DNA of 64,000 nt from Monomorium pharaonis (taxonomy: Eukaryota; Arthropoda; Insecta; Hymenoptera; Formicidae). The stretch lies in contig NC_050469.1 in NCBI RefSeq assembly GCF_013373865.1, forward strand, positions 25,904,046 through 25,968,045, written 5' to 3'. Position 1 is the first letter of the stretch, and each line of letters opens with the position of its first letter. Made by a program: the position numbers and the translations under genes. Below, piece by piece: positions 51,401 through 64,000 of this stretch. The notes beneath the pieces were generated by a model. The model searched no databases. It saw only the letters and a list, made by a program, of their open reading frames with translations, and had not been told where the DNA came from.

Positions 51401-52100
51401 TTGTTAATTGAATAAAAGTAATCTAATTACTTTGGTATTTACTTTAAGACCAAGATCGCGCGGAGAAACAAAAGCAAGCGGATAATGCCGACGAAGTTTA
51501 CGTTTTGTTGATTCAGCAGTTGTTGAAACCCGACAATGACGGTGTTTTAATGGCCGGTAAATATTGCTGTAAAGATTTAATTTCTTTATTTTATATATAT
51601 ATATATTTTTTTTAATAGAAGTTTTATTTTTCAAGGTTGTAATCCAGAAATTCAAAGAACGGCACAGCCAGATTTAGAAATGGCTCTCCGATTGCTGGAG
51701 GAGCACGCTTCAAAAATAAATCCTATGAAGGTCTTAGAAGTTTTGCCGGATTCCGTTCCTATTGGTAGAATAAAACACTTCCTGGAAGTTAGCTTGCAAA
51801 ATAACTTGAACGCAAGGAGGAGAACGCAAATTCTTAAGGGACTGCTTTACGCCGAGCACTTACAAGTACAGGAGCAACGGATGCATTACGAATCACAGAG
51901 TGTCCTCATGACGGAATTTAATATATGTCCAGTTTGCAAAAAACGTTTTGGCAACCAAAGGTATACATGTTTTCTAATTTGAGATAGATTAGATTCTTGT
52001 AAATTATTTACAATTCTAATCAGTCCTGTTTTTTAGTGCTTTTGCAAGATACCCCAATGGTGATATAGTGCATTACTCTTGTCAAGATCGCAAGGTGTAA
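48413..52100 (+). CDS. VPS39: Vacuolar protein sorting-associated protein 39 (Vam6/Vps39)
   Basis: HOPS-complex tether subunit that binds Rab7 and drives late endosome/lysosome and autophagosome fusion. Eleven exons: 48413-48482, 48704-48877, 48968-49223, 49304-49536, 49720-49964, 50042-50461, 50543-50860, 50943-51369, 51449-51556, 51636-51960 and 52037-52100, all phase-consistent, giving 879 aa (human about 886). The N-terminal MHDAYEETSIL and the CNH/beta-propeller region (LLIGTREGHLLMYNVPS, KELFPTGKSPEPS) are followed by alpha-solenoid repeats (FLKLGTDPYEVIRLFPDL, LLKIIDTTLLKCYLQ, ELIILYQTKGQHKKALELL, FPFDSLFEERAVILGRLGRH). The C-terminal Vps39-2 region ends with a CPVCKKRFGNQ and VHYSCQD zinc-type motif. 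The gene is complete, with no frameshift. Confidence 0.97.
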
Positions 52101-52139
52101 AAGCGAAGAGAAGAATTATATATAGATCATAAGTTTCGT

Positions 52140-52145
52140 AATAAA
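52140..52145 (+). terminator. Polyadenylation signal of VPS39
   Basis: AATAAA 40 nt after the VPS39 stop codon, in the context TCGTAATAAATTTACG. Confidence 0.6.
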
Positions 52146-53640
52146 TTTACGATTGTATATACGTACGCATTTTATATATACCGATATATGTAAATGAAAT
52201 TCCGATATACGTATTGTTACGAAAAATTCAAGGAAGCTGTTCTCTGCAGTTACTTATTAAAATTATTAGTAAAATTATTTACAAGAATCTTAGATTTAAA
52301 TCAGTGTCATTTTTCTATTGCGCGTTTGTTATATTTCCTAAAATATAAGTACAAATGAAAAAATAAATCGCAAGAAATAAATATTTTATCGATTAAAATC
52401 TTTCCGGCCGAATGAAATTTGAAGAAAAAGAATGTCAAGAGCACAGTCGCATTCTCGGCGATTTGAATTTCTCGCCGAGCGTTTCGGTGTCGAGGCGCGA
52501 TTGGCTGCGATAATCGCCCGCGTGACATTCGAAGTTTGCTGGAAATTTATGCGATTTCTCCGCGAGGGTGACCGCGGATGTTTTTTTTCGTGCGAGCGAT
52601 GCAGGGTGATGACGGCACAATGTGCCGCGCATTTGCATAATGCGGGGCGGGAAAAAAAAACGAGTTAAACCTCCGACAAGTGCAACACAGAGGATGGGGC
52701 GTGACCGCGGTCCAGAATACGGATTGATGATGTCATAAGTGATCGTGTATTCCTACGCCGGCCGGCGTAAGACGGCCGGGAGACAGGTACAGTACATATG
52801 AGAATACTTGCGATCATTCGAGGAGTGAATACGCCACGTTGCATCCTCGAGAGTTGTTTTGCTTTATTTTTATATAATTTAGTTGGTAAAACGTAATTTT
52901 TTATTTTGTTTACATATATATATATGAATAATTAATAATTGTTATATTGTATGAATTTTATGTAACATATAATTATTGTATTTTAATTTATAATATTTAT
53001 CACATTAATTCTATTTATATACTTTTTTACTTGCGTCACAAAAAAGTAACGGAACAATATTTTATCTCATGACCTGTGAAGAATATAAAACTTCAATTAA
53101 TGGTAATCTTTTTTCCTTTAAAAATATTTTTTTTTATTTATTTCTTTCCAAGATTCTTACATAGTAAATTTAACGTTGCGCGGTATCTGAAAATATAGTT
53201 AATTATATATTTACGAATATTTCATATCTTTAAAATCACAATTGAACTCTTTTTTTTTTAATTTGCATATATTATATATTTGCATATAAATTATAACAAT
53301 GACGACGCAACCGAATGTTTGCATCTCTATCTAACTTCATCTAAAATTGTCTCGAACATACAATGTGCAACGTAGCGAGAAGAAAGAACCGACAAGTGCA
53401 TGAGTACTGTACTCTCGGCTCCGCGTACTGTACCGATTCCCCACGAATCCCCGCGCTGATGACTCCGTCCCGATACCTTGGACCCGGTATTCGAGTATCC
53501 GCGGCACGGGATCCGGGAGAGGAAGAGACGAATCGCCGGGGGCGCGCGTTCGTTTTTTCCAATTTTCCGCGTCGCGGGCGGACGGCAGCGCGCGTGCGGG
53601 CTCGGCGCCGCTTTTCGTGCACGCAGGGACTAGCTGCGGC
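52146..53640. other. Intergenic spacer, no gene seen
   Basis: GC-rich at about 52430-52800, AT-rich at about 52860-53330, then increasingly CpG-rich. No coding exon recognised. Confidence 0.45.
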
Positions 53641-53810
53641 GGCGTAGGTGCGCGCCGCGGGCCGCTCAGCAGTCGGTTGCGCGCCGGTCGAGTGTGTGGA
53701 CGGGCGGATCGGTGTTGGATCGTTATTTGGTGGTATTTTGGTGTACCGAGCCGGGGACTTTTATGCGAGTTGCGTGGCGGGACGGTGCCGCGGGGTGTCC
53801 TTACGCGAGG
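53641..53810 (+). other. Candidate first exon in a CpG-rich block
   Basis: The motif CTCAGCAGTCGGTT near 53667-53680 resembles an insect initiator. A strong donor GCGAGG|GTAAGTAAA lies at 53810/53811. An ATG at 53763 stays open to that donor in phase 0 (MRVAWRDGAAGCPYAR), but Gly/Arg-rich coding here may be chance and the exon may be untranslated. No downstream exon of such a gene is recognised in the window, so any gene would extend beyond 64 kb. Confidence 0.3.
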
Positions 53811-54984
53811 GTAAGTAAACTCGCCGGCGTCGGGCGGCGACAGGCCTCGCCCCGGCGTCTCTCTCTCTTCCGTTCTCGGCGGAAACGCGGCTTCGGAGTC
53901 GCCGCCGCCTCGGTGACGGGTGGACATTGGTGTCGGGATAAAAATGGCGTGCGCCGCCTCGCGGCTTCTCTCTCTCTTTCTTTCTTTCTCTCTTTCTCTC
54001 CTTTCTTTCTCTTTCCCCGTACCCGCGCGTAGTAGGCAGAGATACCGTAGGATGTGGCACCGGGTCGTCGGTGCGTCGCGACGGCGAGTCGCGCGCTGTC
54101 AGTAACGATCGCGTCGTCGTCGTAGGGCTCGCGAGCCGCGTCGCGTCGCGACGGCGGCGGCGGCGTCGTCGTCGCCCACAGAGTCTGCACGCAGGGATGC
54201 CCTATACCGGCATCGATTGCCGTCGGCGAATGTGTCGACGTCGTCGCCGTCGGCGAATGTGTCCCTTCTCTCCGTGTACTTTTCTCCACAGCATCCTTCT
54301 CCCCTGACGATACTTCCCGTTCTGTTTGATCTGATCTCGCGCGGGTGGCGTTATTGAAATTTCTTCTCTCGCGATTGCCTTCGATCGGCGAGTTGGTTCT
54401 GCTCTCCCTCTCTCGCCCGAGGAGGTCGACTTTAATTTCCGCCGCGGTACCAGGGTTCCCCTCGCCCTCCCCTTATCGCCATCTCTCCGCCATCCGTCCG
54501 TCCGTCCGTCTGTCCCTTCCTCCCTCCCTGCCGCCAACGTTTTGTTCACCTGTCAAGACGACCTATCTGCCGATGACCCAATTTCCCGGCGCGGCGCTTC
54601 CATTGAACGCGCCGAGGAGCAGAATCGAACGTAGCTCTCTCTCGGCGCTCGCGTTCGCGTTAACCAGTGTCGGAGGGGCGGAGTACGCATTTTCTGTGGA
54701 TGCTTTTTTTTTCTCTTAAATTTTAATAATCGCCTCGCGCCTCGGGAGCGAAGGGAGACGAATAGTACCCGGCGGTGCTGGTCGGCGCGACGGCAATTGC
54801 GGGGCCGCGCGGTCCCTCCCGGCTCACCAGCTCTAAATTGATGTCAATGGGCGTGGAAGGGCAAATAGAGCGATCGCGCGAGATAAACCCGTCCTTGTAC
54901 CTGCTCGCGCTCTCGCAACTTTTATCTGCGCGCCGATGAGTGAAACGAGTCTGGCGAGAGTCTCGAAAAGTCTGTCGCGCGACG

Positions 54985-54988
<4 letters not shown>
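53811..54988. other. CpG-rich, low-complexity segment
   Basis: Contains CT-rich runs near 53965-54015, CGG/GTC triplet runs near 54110-54260 and a CCGT run near 54495-54515. Open frames on both strands are explained by composition. Confidence 0.5.

Positions 54989-55066
<78 letters not shown>
54989..55066. repeat. (GA)n microsatellite, about 78 bp
   Basis: Uninterrupted GA dinucleotides, about 39 units. On the minus strand this gives the poly(Leu-Ser) open frame that should not be taken as a gene. Uninterrupted GA tracts can bind GAGA-factor-type proteins; that role here is inference. Confidence 0.95.
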
Positions 55067-55071
<5 letters not shown>

Positions 55072-57367
55072 GGTTTTTAAAAGCAGGGTAAAAGCGGAAG
55101 TTGCATTTAACGGTAATCCCCCGTTGCTCCTTGATTCGAAGGTCTTGAACGATACAGCGATCGACGCAATGTGTTATCACGTTTATCCCTACTAGACAGT
55201 CCGTTACGTAAGAATTACATCAGTAACCATTTACCAAGTCATACAGATAAATTTCAAGGATCGGGTTGGCCACGCGAGTCCTGAAGCTTCGCCTTGAAAT
55301 TAAATTGTCGATGGACGGGAGCTGAAAATTTGACGCCGAGGGTCGCAAATTGAATTGTTCCTTTGATACCTTTAATGAATATTCTCTATTGGTATTCAGC
55401 ATTTTTGAGAAAAATATTTTTCGGCGATCAACCCGAGCGAAAAGTGCTCAACGATAGTTTCGTGATAAACAACAGTTTTACAAGTTTCAAATTTTGCAGC
55501 AGGATTTAAACTTTTTTTAAACTTGGTCTCGGTGCAAGAGAAAGAGAGCATCCTTGTTTTGAAATTAATTTTATTCTTGAAATGTTATATGTGATATAAG
55601 ATTACATATTAGCGAGATTAAACTGACGTAACTTGTTTACTTGAAGAATTTTGTATATATAATTGCAAGAAAAATATATTCTCATGTTTTAATAAGAAAT
55701 TTGAGTTGAGATGAAAAAATATCGGATAAAAATATCTTCAAACTAGAAGAATTAGAATTTTTTATACTAGAGGGAAGTCATTATTAGCCTTTTAAAATGG
55801 CAATCCTTTTATTTCTCAGAAACTAAACATTGCTCTTGATTAATATTGATAAAAACATTATCTTCTTAGATAATAACAAAAATGAAATTGATACCAAAGC
55901 CATATTCGTAGCTTTTTTCTATATAAAAATAAAATTTGTTCAAAGCAAATTCTTCAAAAGCGAAACTAAAATTTGCATAATTTTTTTGCAAGTTACATAA
56001 TTTGAACGGTAATGAATTATGAATGTTATTAGATAATACTAAATCACTTTATATATTTGAAGCTTTCTAAAACTGTTTTTACATTTTAATACATAGAAAT
56101 CTGTTTTATTACTTAATAAAATTTCTTTTATAGTTAACTCTCATTACGGGACTGTGTCGGAATTTTCCTGTCATTATGTATTGTGCTAATTTTGGGGCCT
56201 AATTTTTCATACGCTTATTTTTGGATATGTCGCGAAAACATTTAACATTAATTATTACAAAATATGAATCAGTCATAAAAATTGTTATGTCATCTGATAG
56301 AAAATACTTTTTAGTTTACATTTATTAAAACAATCATATTATACTCTTTAGACCTCTAATATTGATATAAAAAGATAAAGATTTTGTTAAAATGATTAAA
56401 CTCTTCAAGGAAGATTAAATATTATATATAACCAAGATTACCATTGTTTCATATATATTCACAAGAATATAATTTCTTATATATAAAGTAACGATTTTTA
56501 AATAGAATATACATTGGTTTTAATTTGACACTAATGTATTTCTGTGTGACAAACTCCGAAATATCTCTTCTTTAAATCTCCCTGGTGCTACATCGTTGTC
56601 TCTTTAATTTTTATCTGACTCGGAGAGAAGGAAATAGCATTTTATTTTTGTTTTCCAGAATAAAATTTGTGAATAAAATTTCGACGATCGAGAGACATTT
56701 GTCAAATTTACGATCTCGCGAAACTAATCTTCTCGATCTACTCGATTTACGTTTCGTTTTCCGCGTCCAGCTGTTCGCCTATTTCGCGTCCAGCTCTTCC
56801 GCCGCATCGACGGAAGCGCGTGCGTGCATGCGTGCGTGCGTGCGTGCGTGAGCTCGTTCACTCGCTCGCTCGCGGATGTACGGAGAGGGAGGAACAAGCG
56901 TACGCACTCGCCGTGTCGTTTACGCGGCATGCGCTATTTCGGGAGTACACGCAACGACGTTAATCTGTCAGGAGGACGTGAAGCGCGAGAGAAACTGAGG
57001 GCTCCTCTTGAAGAAGTTTCGAACCGCGAGCCTCCTTCCTCGACACGAGCATTCCTCGTCGAGTATCTCCCTCGAAGATACGTCTTCCATCGAACTCGAT
57101 ACACCGCGCTTAGAAAATCGCGTTCCATGCAGCAGCCGCTCTTCGTGAAACCGCGTGCCGGTTTCGTCACCCCGGCGCCGAATGCAAAGCTGAGTCACCC
57201 TAATCGCGAATCGAGCGGTCGAGCGCTGCGAAATGTTAAGGTCGGCGAATAGCGTCGGCGGAGCGCGAGTCCGTTCGATCGTGTGCGCGAAAACAGATGG
57301 GAAGGGGAATAACCCCGGGAAAAATCGGACTTCCGCTCCGCACCACTCACTGGAGTTAATTTCAGAA

Positions 57368-57370
<3 letters not shown>
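55067..57370. other. AT-rich then CpG-rich spacer, no gene seen
   Basis: AT-rich at 55.4-56.6 kb. CpG-rich at 56.7-57.3 kb, with a GTGC run near 56820-56850. No conserved coding segment. Confidence 0.45.

Positions 57371-57403
<33 letters not shown>
57371..57403. repeat. (CT)n microsatellite
   Basis: About 33 bp of uninterrupted CT, followed by TTTCTCTTTG. Confidence 0.9.
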
Positions 57404-57411
<8 letters not shown>

Positions 57412-58089
57412 TGTGATTCTGTGCTTTATTTATTTATGTGAGAAAACGATGGGAGTATCCCAAGCGCAGGGCAGATTTAGAGAATGTAGGTGCTTTTCGT
57501 GTCCAGCGATCATTCCTTCATGGAGCCTGATCTGGCCATGAACAATCGATATAATCCATCACATCACTGACCTTTGACTGTATTTAAAGTACGTGTCCTA
57601 CCGTCGACGCCCTCGATCACACAAGTGATTCGATCAATTCGACCGAGTGGACTGCGTGTTTACAGTTACGTCATAACCATATGCCATCGGTGAGCATACG
57701 TGTGTGTCTCCGGCATATATTAATAAATTAATGGTTGATAGTTCGTGTCGCGTTGACTTAATACGACGTGTTATCGCCGTTTAACACGCCCCAGTCGCGA
57801 CTTTCAGCTATTTTATAGGTAATAACAGTAATCCATAGGTAATCGCAACTTATGATTTTTAATAAAAATCGCGCTGCGGATTAGGATTAATATTTTTCTA
57901 GGTATTTAAACGCGACAGAAAGAATTCTTGTCGATTTTATTATGTATCCGACAATTGGTAACTTTGATTCTTAATGCACTTTAATATTGGTATCAATATA
58001 TCCTGACATTCCGGAGTATTCTATTATTAATATTCCAAGATGATTGTATCGCGAAGTTTTTAATGGTTTTTCTAAAAAGGAATCATTTA
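57404..58089. other. Intergenic spacer, no gene seen
   Basis: Mixed composition; no splice-bounded coding segment and no clear repeat ends. Confidence 0.4.
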
Positions 58090-58285
58090 TTCAGAATTCA
58101 GTATACACGTTTCTGCGCGTACATATAAGTAAATTTGAATATTACTTGTTTTAAGTGATGAATGTATTTCAAGACCAAAAGAAAATATTCTATGTACAGT
58201 TCACAGTCACTTAAAAGAAGAAAACCAGAAATTAAATAATCGCTTTTCTTAGCACGAGACTTGTTTTTCTGCTTGTGTGTTTAAC
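58090..58285. mobile_element. Truncated third copy of the 62.8-kb transposon family
   Basis: Resembles only the right third of the copy at 62820-63403. Shared segments include AAGAAGAAAAC, followed by CGCTTTTCTTAGC, and a terminal TTTTTCTGxxTGTGTG. The left half is missing or diverged beyond recognition. Confidence 0.45.
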
Positions 58286-61200
58286 GTTGGATACTTAACT
58301 CGCGATTAGAAATTCATTAACGATCAATATTGTTATCGGAATGATAGGGCACAATTGTGAAATCTCACGATATCTTCTCGATTCCGTCAAATTAGTCTCC
58401 GGTGAAACGGTCGCTTCGCAACATATGACGTACTTTAACTCTTGTACCTTGTCGACAAACAAAAAGAAGAATAATCACGGCCTTGCATCGCTCGCCGTGA
58501 TGAATATTACCTGCTTGAAGATGCGCTCAAAGTCGGTTCTCTCGACTGAGCTGGAATCGTATAAACGACTGGCGGCACACGTGTTAAGTTAAGAGCGCGA
58601 AGGTTACACGGCGAGAATGACAATAATTACACACTCGGGTCCTGTAACATATTTGCGCTTACCTAATGTGCGTTTACCTTGTGCGTATGGTTAATTATCT
58701 GACAAAGTTACAATCGGCGGAGTGCGCGCCTCGAGATTCGAGCTGCTACTCTCTTGAGGGAGTTTCACTCGATCGAAACGACATTTTTTACGAATTTTTT
58801 GACTTTCATATAATTAGTTTGAACATAATTAGCCCACTGCTTCGTCACAGCTCTTAATACTTTTTGTGTAGGAAAGAAGTTGATCGATGATTCTAAGAAG
58901 TTTGCATATAACAACGCGCCTGTTTACGCTTGAGCGAAAGTTACTTCACCGTGACACTTGCACGTCGGTCGAGCGACACGTAATTCGAATTTCCTGTTTT
59001 ATTCTTTTCTTCTCGTACTTTTTTTGTTGTCTCTTATCGATTGCCTTAATGACATGCAATGTAACTCAAACGCATATTTAATTTTTAACTGCAATTGATA
59101 CTATAAGTTTTTCTTTCAAGTTTTTCTTTCAAGACTTGTTCCAGCTTCCTCCCGTTTATAGATATTGAACTAAGAAATACAAAACTTTTTTAAAAATTAA
59201 ATTTTCTAAAAAGAAAAATACCTAAATAATAAATTCCCAGTTTCTTATGTATTATAAGACATATTTTTGGTTTAATATATATTTTTTGAATTGTAATATC
59301 GCTGTCCGCACATACATAATCAAATTGTTTCCTCGCTTTTTCGGAGTGCTCGCAAACTTGCTCGTGTTTCGATTACGATCAGATAATTCTGTTTGTATTA
59401 CTAATCGGTACTTTAGGATCTTATCTCTCGCCGAAAACTGAAACTCGCTCGGGGAAAAAAAAACAACATGAGGAACTAGAAGCTTCATTTTCAATTCATT
59501 CGTGAATTACTTCAGCGGAGTAGATTTGGTTGCGTTTAAGACACATTTATTAGATCGATCTAATTTCGAATTTTGTTATGCTAAATCTGGCGCGCCAGAT
59601 ATCGAGGAAATCAGCATTAAAATATACAAAGCTTAGAAGAAAGCCCGAAGCTCTCCCGACTTGGTCCCGATTCATCCGTATGACATGAATAGTGAATGTC
59701 ACAATTTACGAGAAACCGAGGTCGAATAAGCCGTTTCCTCGGAGCGAATACAATGACATAGATATACGGGGGCACGAAGTTAGGCCATACAAATATTATA
59801 TTTAGATATTTCCGAGAAATTCGTTGCGTCGCGCGCGCGCGAATGATCCATCTTCCCGAATAAGAGCAAGTGACTCAATCGGTCGATTGCATAAACACGT
59901 ACCGTTGATTAGGCGGTTTAACTTTTTTTTTTTTTTTCGACTACGGTATCGCGGGCGAGACGTGAATAATAGGGACGTGAAAATAGAATTGTTTTTGCGC
60001 GATATATAGTTGTGCGGAACACGAATGAAAGAGATCAAGGTAACGCGATACATTGATGTTAACTCGCGGAGTGTGTTATAGCGAGGTCGAACGTAGATCC
60101 TAACGTAGAGATATCCGATATCCCTTCTGGGCCCTATGTAAAATATATTATGTATGTACTCGCGAACAGGCGAGTTGCGTGATGCGAGCTCCGCGAATAA
60201 TGTACGCATACGCCCTGCTCCTCTGAGGCTACAATTAAAGAGGGAGCGATTGTCTTTTTATTCTTCCGATACGAATCAGTTTGAGCGTCACCGAAAAACC
60301 CTGTTCTTGGAAAAAAAATTCACGCGTTTTAGTAAAATAAAGTAGCGGGGAACAATACTCATTAGTCTCATTACTAGCTTACAGGCTCGTTTGTTTTAAA
60401 ATAAAAATTAATTTTTAAAATAAAAATGAAATTAATGAGTAACGTGAACTTTTACATACTTTCATATAACAAAGGAGTGATTAAAAGTACAAGGATTTGC
60501 AATGCAATATCGCAATACAATGACGGTTACAAATTAAATATTATAACAGTATCACGCTGCATAGCGAGAAAGTTAAGGCAATCCTCTCTTCTTTTTTTTT
60601 TTTTTTACGATGATCGTCGATCGATGCTTTCTTCTCTTATTTACACTACACAGTCGATTCCGCGGGGCGTAACCGCGCTTTCGAGGAAAATTATCGAACA
60701 GCCGCGAGTTAATCTAATCTCTTTCGCTTTACTTTCAGAGCGGAAAATGTTACGACGACGACGCCTCATCGGAGATCGTAATTAAACCTTTTGTTATGCT
60801 TCTTCTCGTCGTGTGCGTGCTTGCGTGTATATATATGTATATATATATACATATGCGTGTACTCGTTGTATCTTTCTTTTTATAGACGAGGGGGAGGGTG
60901 GGGCGGGTGGAGGAGAAGGAAGCGTCCGCTTTGTCGACTCTGCGAGAGGGAGAGATACCTGTCTTTGGTATCGATTACCTCAATAAGCCGCACGCTTCCG
61001 TTTACGGAAAGGGGGTTCGTCGACGCAACCTAGTTTCCAGATTACCGCATCCAGATTACACGCAGCCTCGTTCGCGAGACGGCGCTACATAAATGCGAAA
61101 TGTTAGATAATCGATGACACTCTCGTGTCATCCTTCCTATGGAGGGAAAGATGAGTTTCGAATTGTCAATTCCAACCGCGCTGTTGCGTTTTTTTTTTTT

Positions 61201-62819
61201 TTTCAATATATCTCGCGTAAAGAGGACGATGTAAATATTTAAAAATGAAAGGGTTTTTTTTGCATGTTTAAAACTTACTGCTAAGGACGTGAGAATTCAA
61301 AGTTCTTTGACCCTGAACTGAATAGAATTGTTGAAACATAATTTTTAATTAACATATTTATTGTAAAAATAAATTTTAATATGTACGTAATAAAAATGAT
61401 TTCTGTGAAACAAATAATATTGATTATGTGATGTAAAATTATTTTGATAAGATTTTATAAGATCGTCAATATATGATTCATGTTCGAATTTCTTAAATTT
61501 GAAATTTTTGAATAGTTTACAATCATAAAAGTTCGCGAATCGATTACCTGAATCTTACCTGATTCGATTCGTGTTTAAGTAGTTCGCACATTTCTACTTA
61601 ATGCGTGAAAAGATTTCTATTTTCTTAAGAGAGAACTATTGATACAGTGACATTTTTTTATTTTAAGAGAAATCTACTTAACGTTTCATAAATTATACTA
61701 ACATAGAAATCGCTTTGTAGTCTTACCATTGTTTATATTTACAACTCGTATTGAATTGTGAATTGTACTACGAGTAATGATAATTACACTCGTAACTATT
61801 TAGAGTTTTAAGAATGAGTCCTTTATTTAAATTTAAAAACAAAAATTCTTATACAAGAGAACATCATAATGAGAATGGCGTAATTTTTTTCAAGTTTCAA
61901 GAATGCGCGAACAAATAGTAATTAAAAGAATCACTCTTTTCTTTCCTTCTCGCCTGTATAATTACACCTCGTTAAGGCGCAGCGTAAACAAGATTAATTA
62001 CTGTACTGTTTTGGCGTACCTAAATCATTTTCTAGAGGCTTATTTTGTCGCGAGTGCGCGTAGGCTTATTTTGTCGACGCATAGTAGTAAATCATCATCA
62101 GGCGTCAAGCCTAACTGTACCCTCTTGCTTCCACGAGCGTCATTCCACTTCCTGGGATTGCGCAATCGCGCCAGGCGGTTTTACAGTTTCGATTGTCCGG
62201 CAATAGCTAGAAACGTCGATCGAACGTGAGATACCGTTACGAATCTTTTGTTGCTGATCGAACGTACTTCGCGCCAGAACCATTAGGCGAATCATCAGGA
62301 GTTTGTACCGCGAAGATTCTATTTCTTCATATTAAGGACGTCGAGGTTGTTAAAGATGTTAATAACTGACTGATCGCACACAACAGAAAATAAGTAGCGT
62401 AGAATCCGCGCCTCGGGGCTAGAGTGACATTCTGTCCACGTATTTAAAACCGTTTCGAACAAGTTGCCTGACGGGAAGATTAGCGCAAATGCGGATGTGA
62501 CGTAGCCCCGTGTACTGTAACAACTGCCGACTCCATCTAGAAATAGAGACTTACAGTCGACGTATAATTCCCCGTATAATTTCAGTTGAAAATATCGTTT
62601 TCATCGTAGTTTGCACGTAATATCTGTTATTGCATGCGGATATATATTGTTAATTTATTAAACCTTTATGGTCTTATTAACGTATTGCAAGCGAAAATCT
62701 GTTTCACAAAGTGTTAGGTATGACTGTGAAGCATATCGAGTTCGATCTCTTGAAATTGCTTTACATTTTATTGTAATTATTGCATTAGAGAAGAGATACA
62801 AAATTATATGCAAAAGATC
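58286..62819. other. Intergenic region to the last transposon copy, no gene seen
   Basis: Holds homopolymer T runs near 59920-59940, 60590-60605 and 61191-61203, a TA/TG run near 60828-60855 and a direct repeat AAGTTTTTCTTTC near 59106-59130. Open frames lack family similarity. Confidence 0.45.
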
Positions 62820-63403
62820 CACACAGAAAAATATTTATGGTATTGCCAAGAAAAGCGATTTACTCAATTTACTTTTTTCCTTATAAGTAAGGGTTATCTT
62901 CAATAAAGAATATTTTCTTGAATATAACCTTTAAATATACTTGACAAATTAAAAAAAAAAACTCATTATTATATACTTGGAAAAAAAATTCTACTTTCTT
63001 GAAGAATATTATAAAGTTAAATTGAAGAAAAGTTAAAGTAAGTAAGTAAATCGAATTTTTATGTTGACTTAATATTCTTAATTAAAGTTTTAAATTACTA
63101 AGATTCAGAATATATTTTGAATAAAAAATTTGTTACCTATGATGATAGATTTACGGAAATATAATTATGAATTATTTGAAATAAGCTACTTACTTAATTC
63201 AAATACACAGTTTTCTGTGCATGTACACAGAAGTTTTATTTTAAATCTAAATTTTACATGTTTTAAATAAACAACGAGTGTATTTTAAGACTATTCAATG
63301 AGGAAGTATTCTTTGCCGAGAAAAAGAGAACCGTTACTTAAAGAAGAAAACTAAAAAAATGAGAAACTGCTTTTCTTAGCGTGAGAGTAAATTTTTCTGT
63401 GTG
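62820..63403. mobile_element. Nonautonomous DNA transposon, copy B
   Basis: 584 bp. The left end CACACAGAAAAATATTTATG and the reverse-complemented right end CACACAGAAAAATTTACTCT form inverted repeats that both continue to an AAGAAAAGC motif about 30 bp in. It is collinear with the copy at 19559-20031 over most of its left three-quarters. No transposase frame remains. Confidence 0.7.
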
Positions 63404-64000
63404 TGGTATGTGCGAAACGACAGTTGAGCGATTTCTTTCACGTAGTTTATTTCTATCAATTGGCACGTAAAGAACTCAACTGTTGAACATAAATTAATAT
63501 TGTTTTGTCGTTACGATCTCTTTCCCATAGACTTTTTTCAAATTTTGCTGACAAAAAGTAAGTAATTTGGACTTTTTAAATGATAACTCTTTCGCGCAGA
63601 GGCAAAAGTGATAAAAGCTATGCAATCGAGAAGTCACGTGTAATTTCGAACCGACGTTACTAATTAGTCGGCTTTAACCGGTGCTTGTTCCTCCGTATCG
63701 AGCAATTTGCGCTAATGAATACGCGCTCGAGTACCGAGTTCCTCAATTGTCGCTCGTGTATCATTGTGTTTAAAGAGGCGAGTAAGATCGATTTCCTCAA
63801 GATCAATTGGCTCTCGTTGACGCAACATGATTTGCTGATCGCTTGTCGGCACGAGCGGCGAGCAGACGTTGAAACGGAACACGTACACAAATTACTGAAA
63901 ATTGCCGATGTTGATTGCGAGCTCCGTGTGAGTCAGGACGATGTATTCGCGATTTCTGACCCGATTCGCCGCATCCGATGTCACGACAGATTTCGGTGCC
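63404..64000. other. Right-hand edge, no gene seen
   Basis: Becomes more GC-rich from about 63640. A minus-strand open frame at 63660-63890 has no recognised similarity. Confidence 0.4.

Noticed and set aside
54833..55180. Frame with a poly(Leu-Ser) stretch
   Set aside because: Produced by the GA/CT microsatellite; no conserved flanks.

Overview
This window looks like nuclear DNA of a holometabolous insect, most likely a hymenopteran and plausibly an ant. The genes are split by short GT-AG introns. AT-rich intergenic stretches alternate with very CpG-rich blocks, and the spacers carry many small hairpin-type transposon remnants. The species assignment is inference from composition and protein similarity. 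No viral or bacterial operon-like segment was seen.

Layout. 1-8.7 kb: a Tweedle-family cuticle protein gene on the minus strand, with a 15-nt first coding exon, a 4.5-kb first intron and an upstream TATA box. 8.7-17 kb: no convincing gene; a GC-rich block (about 13.9-15.3 kb) and an element with perfect 72-bp inverted repeats. 17.1-18.7 kb (minus): an unrecognised secreted-protein gene whose product repeats a dibasic/helical module. 23.2-25.4 kb (plus): MINDY3, a Lys48-ubiquitin deubiquitinase. 27.2-29.9 kb (minus): LEO1 of the Paf1 complex, with an SR-rich N-terminal half.

32.7-52.1 kb is a dense housekeeping cluster. In order it holds DNAJB12/14 (minus), RpL39 (plus), mRpL22 (minus), a decayed DNA polymerase epsilon fragment (plus), ETFA (minus), LSM2 (plus), a CBR1-like carbonyl reductase (minus) and VPS39 (plus). 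Three head-to-head pairs share short intergenic promoters: DNAJB14/RpL39, ETFA/LSM2 and CBR1/VPS39. 52.1-64 kb has no recognisable coding exon. It holds a CpG-rich segment with a plausible first exon and strong splice donor near 53.8 kb, a roughly 78-bp GA tract, and transposon fragments.

The genes do not form one pathway. They cover RNA processing and transcription (LSM2, LEO1), cytosolic and mitochondrial translation (RpL39, mRpL22), ER proteostasis and ubiquitin (DNAJB14, MINDY3), mitochondrial electron transfer (ETFA), carbonyl detoxification (CBR1), endolysosomal tethering (VPS39) and cuticle (Tweedle). Exon boundaries were set by hand from splice sites, reading-frame continuity and family similarity; every multi-exon model was checked for phase. 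The least explained items are the modular secreted protein at 17-18.7 kb and the families of short hairpin elements.
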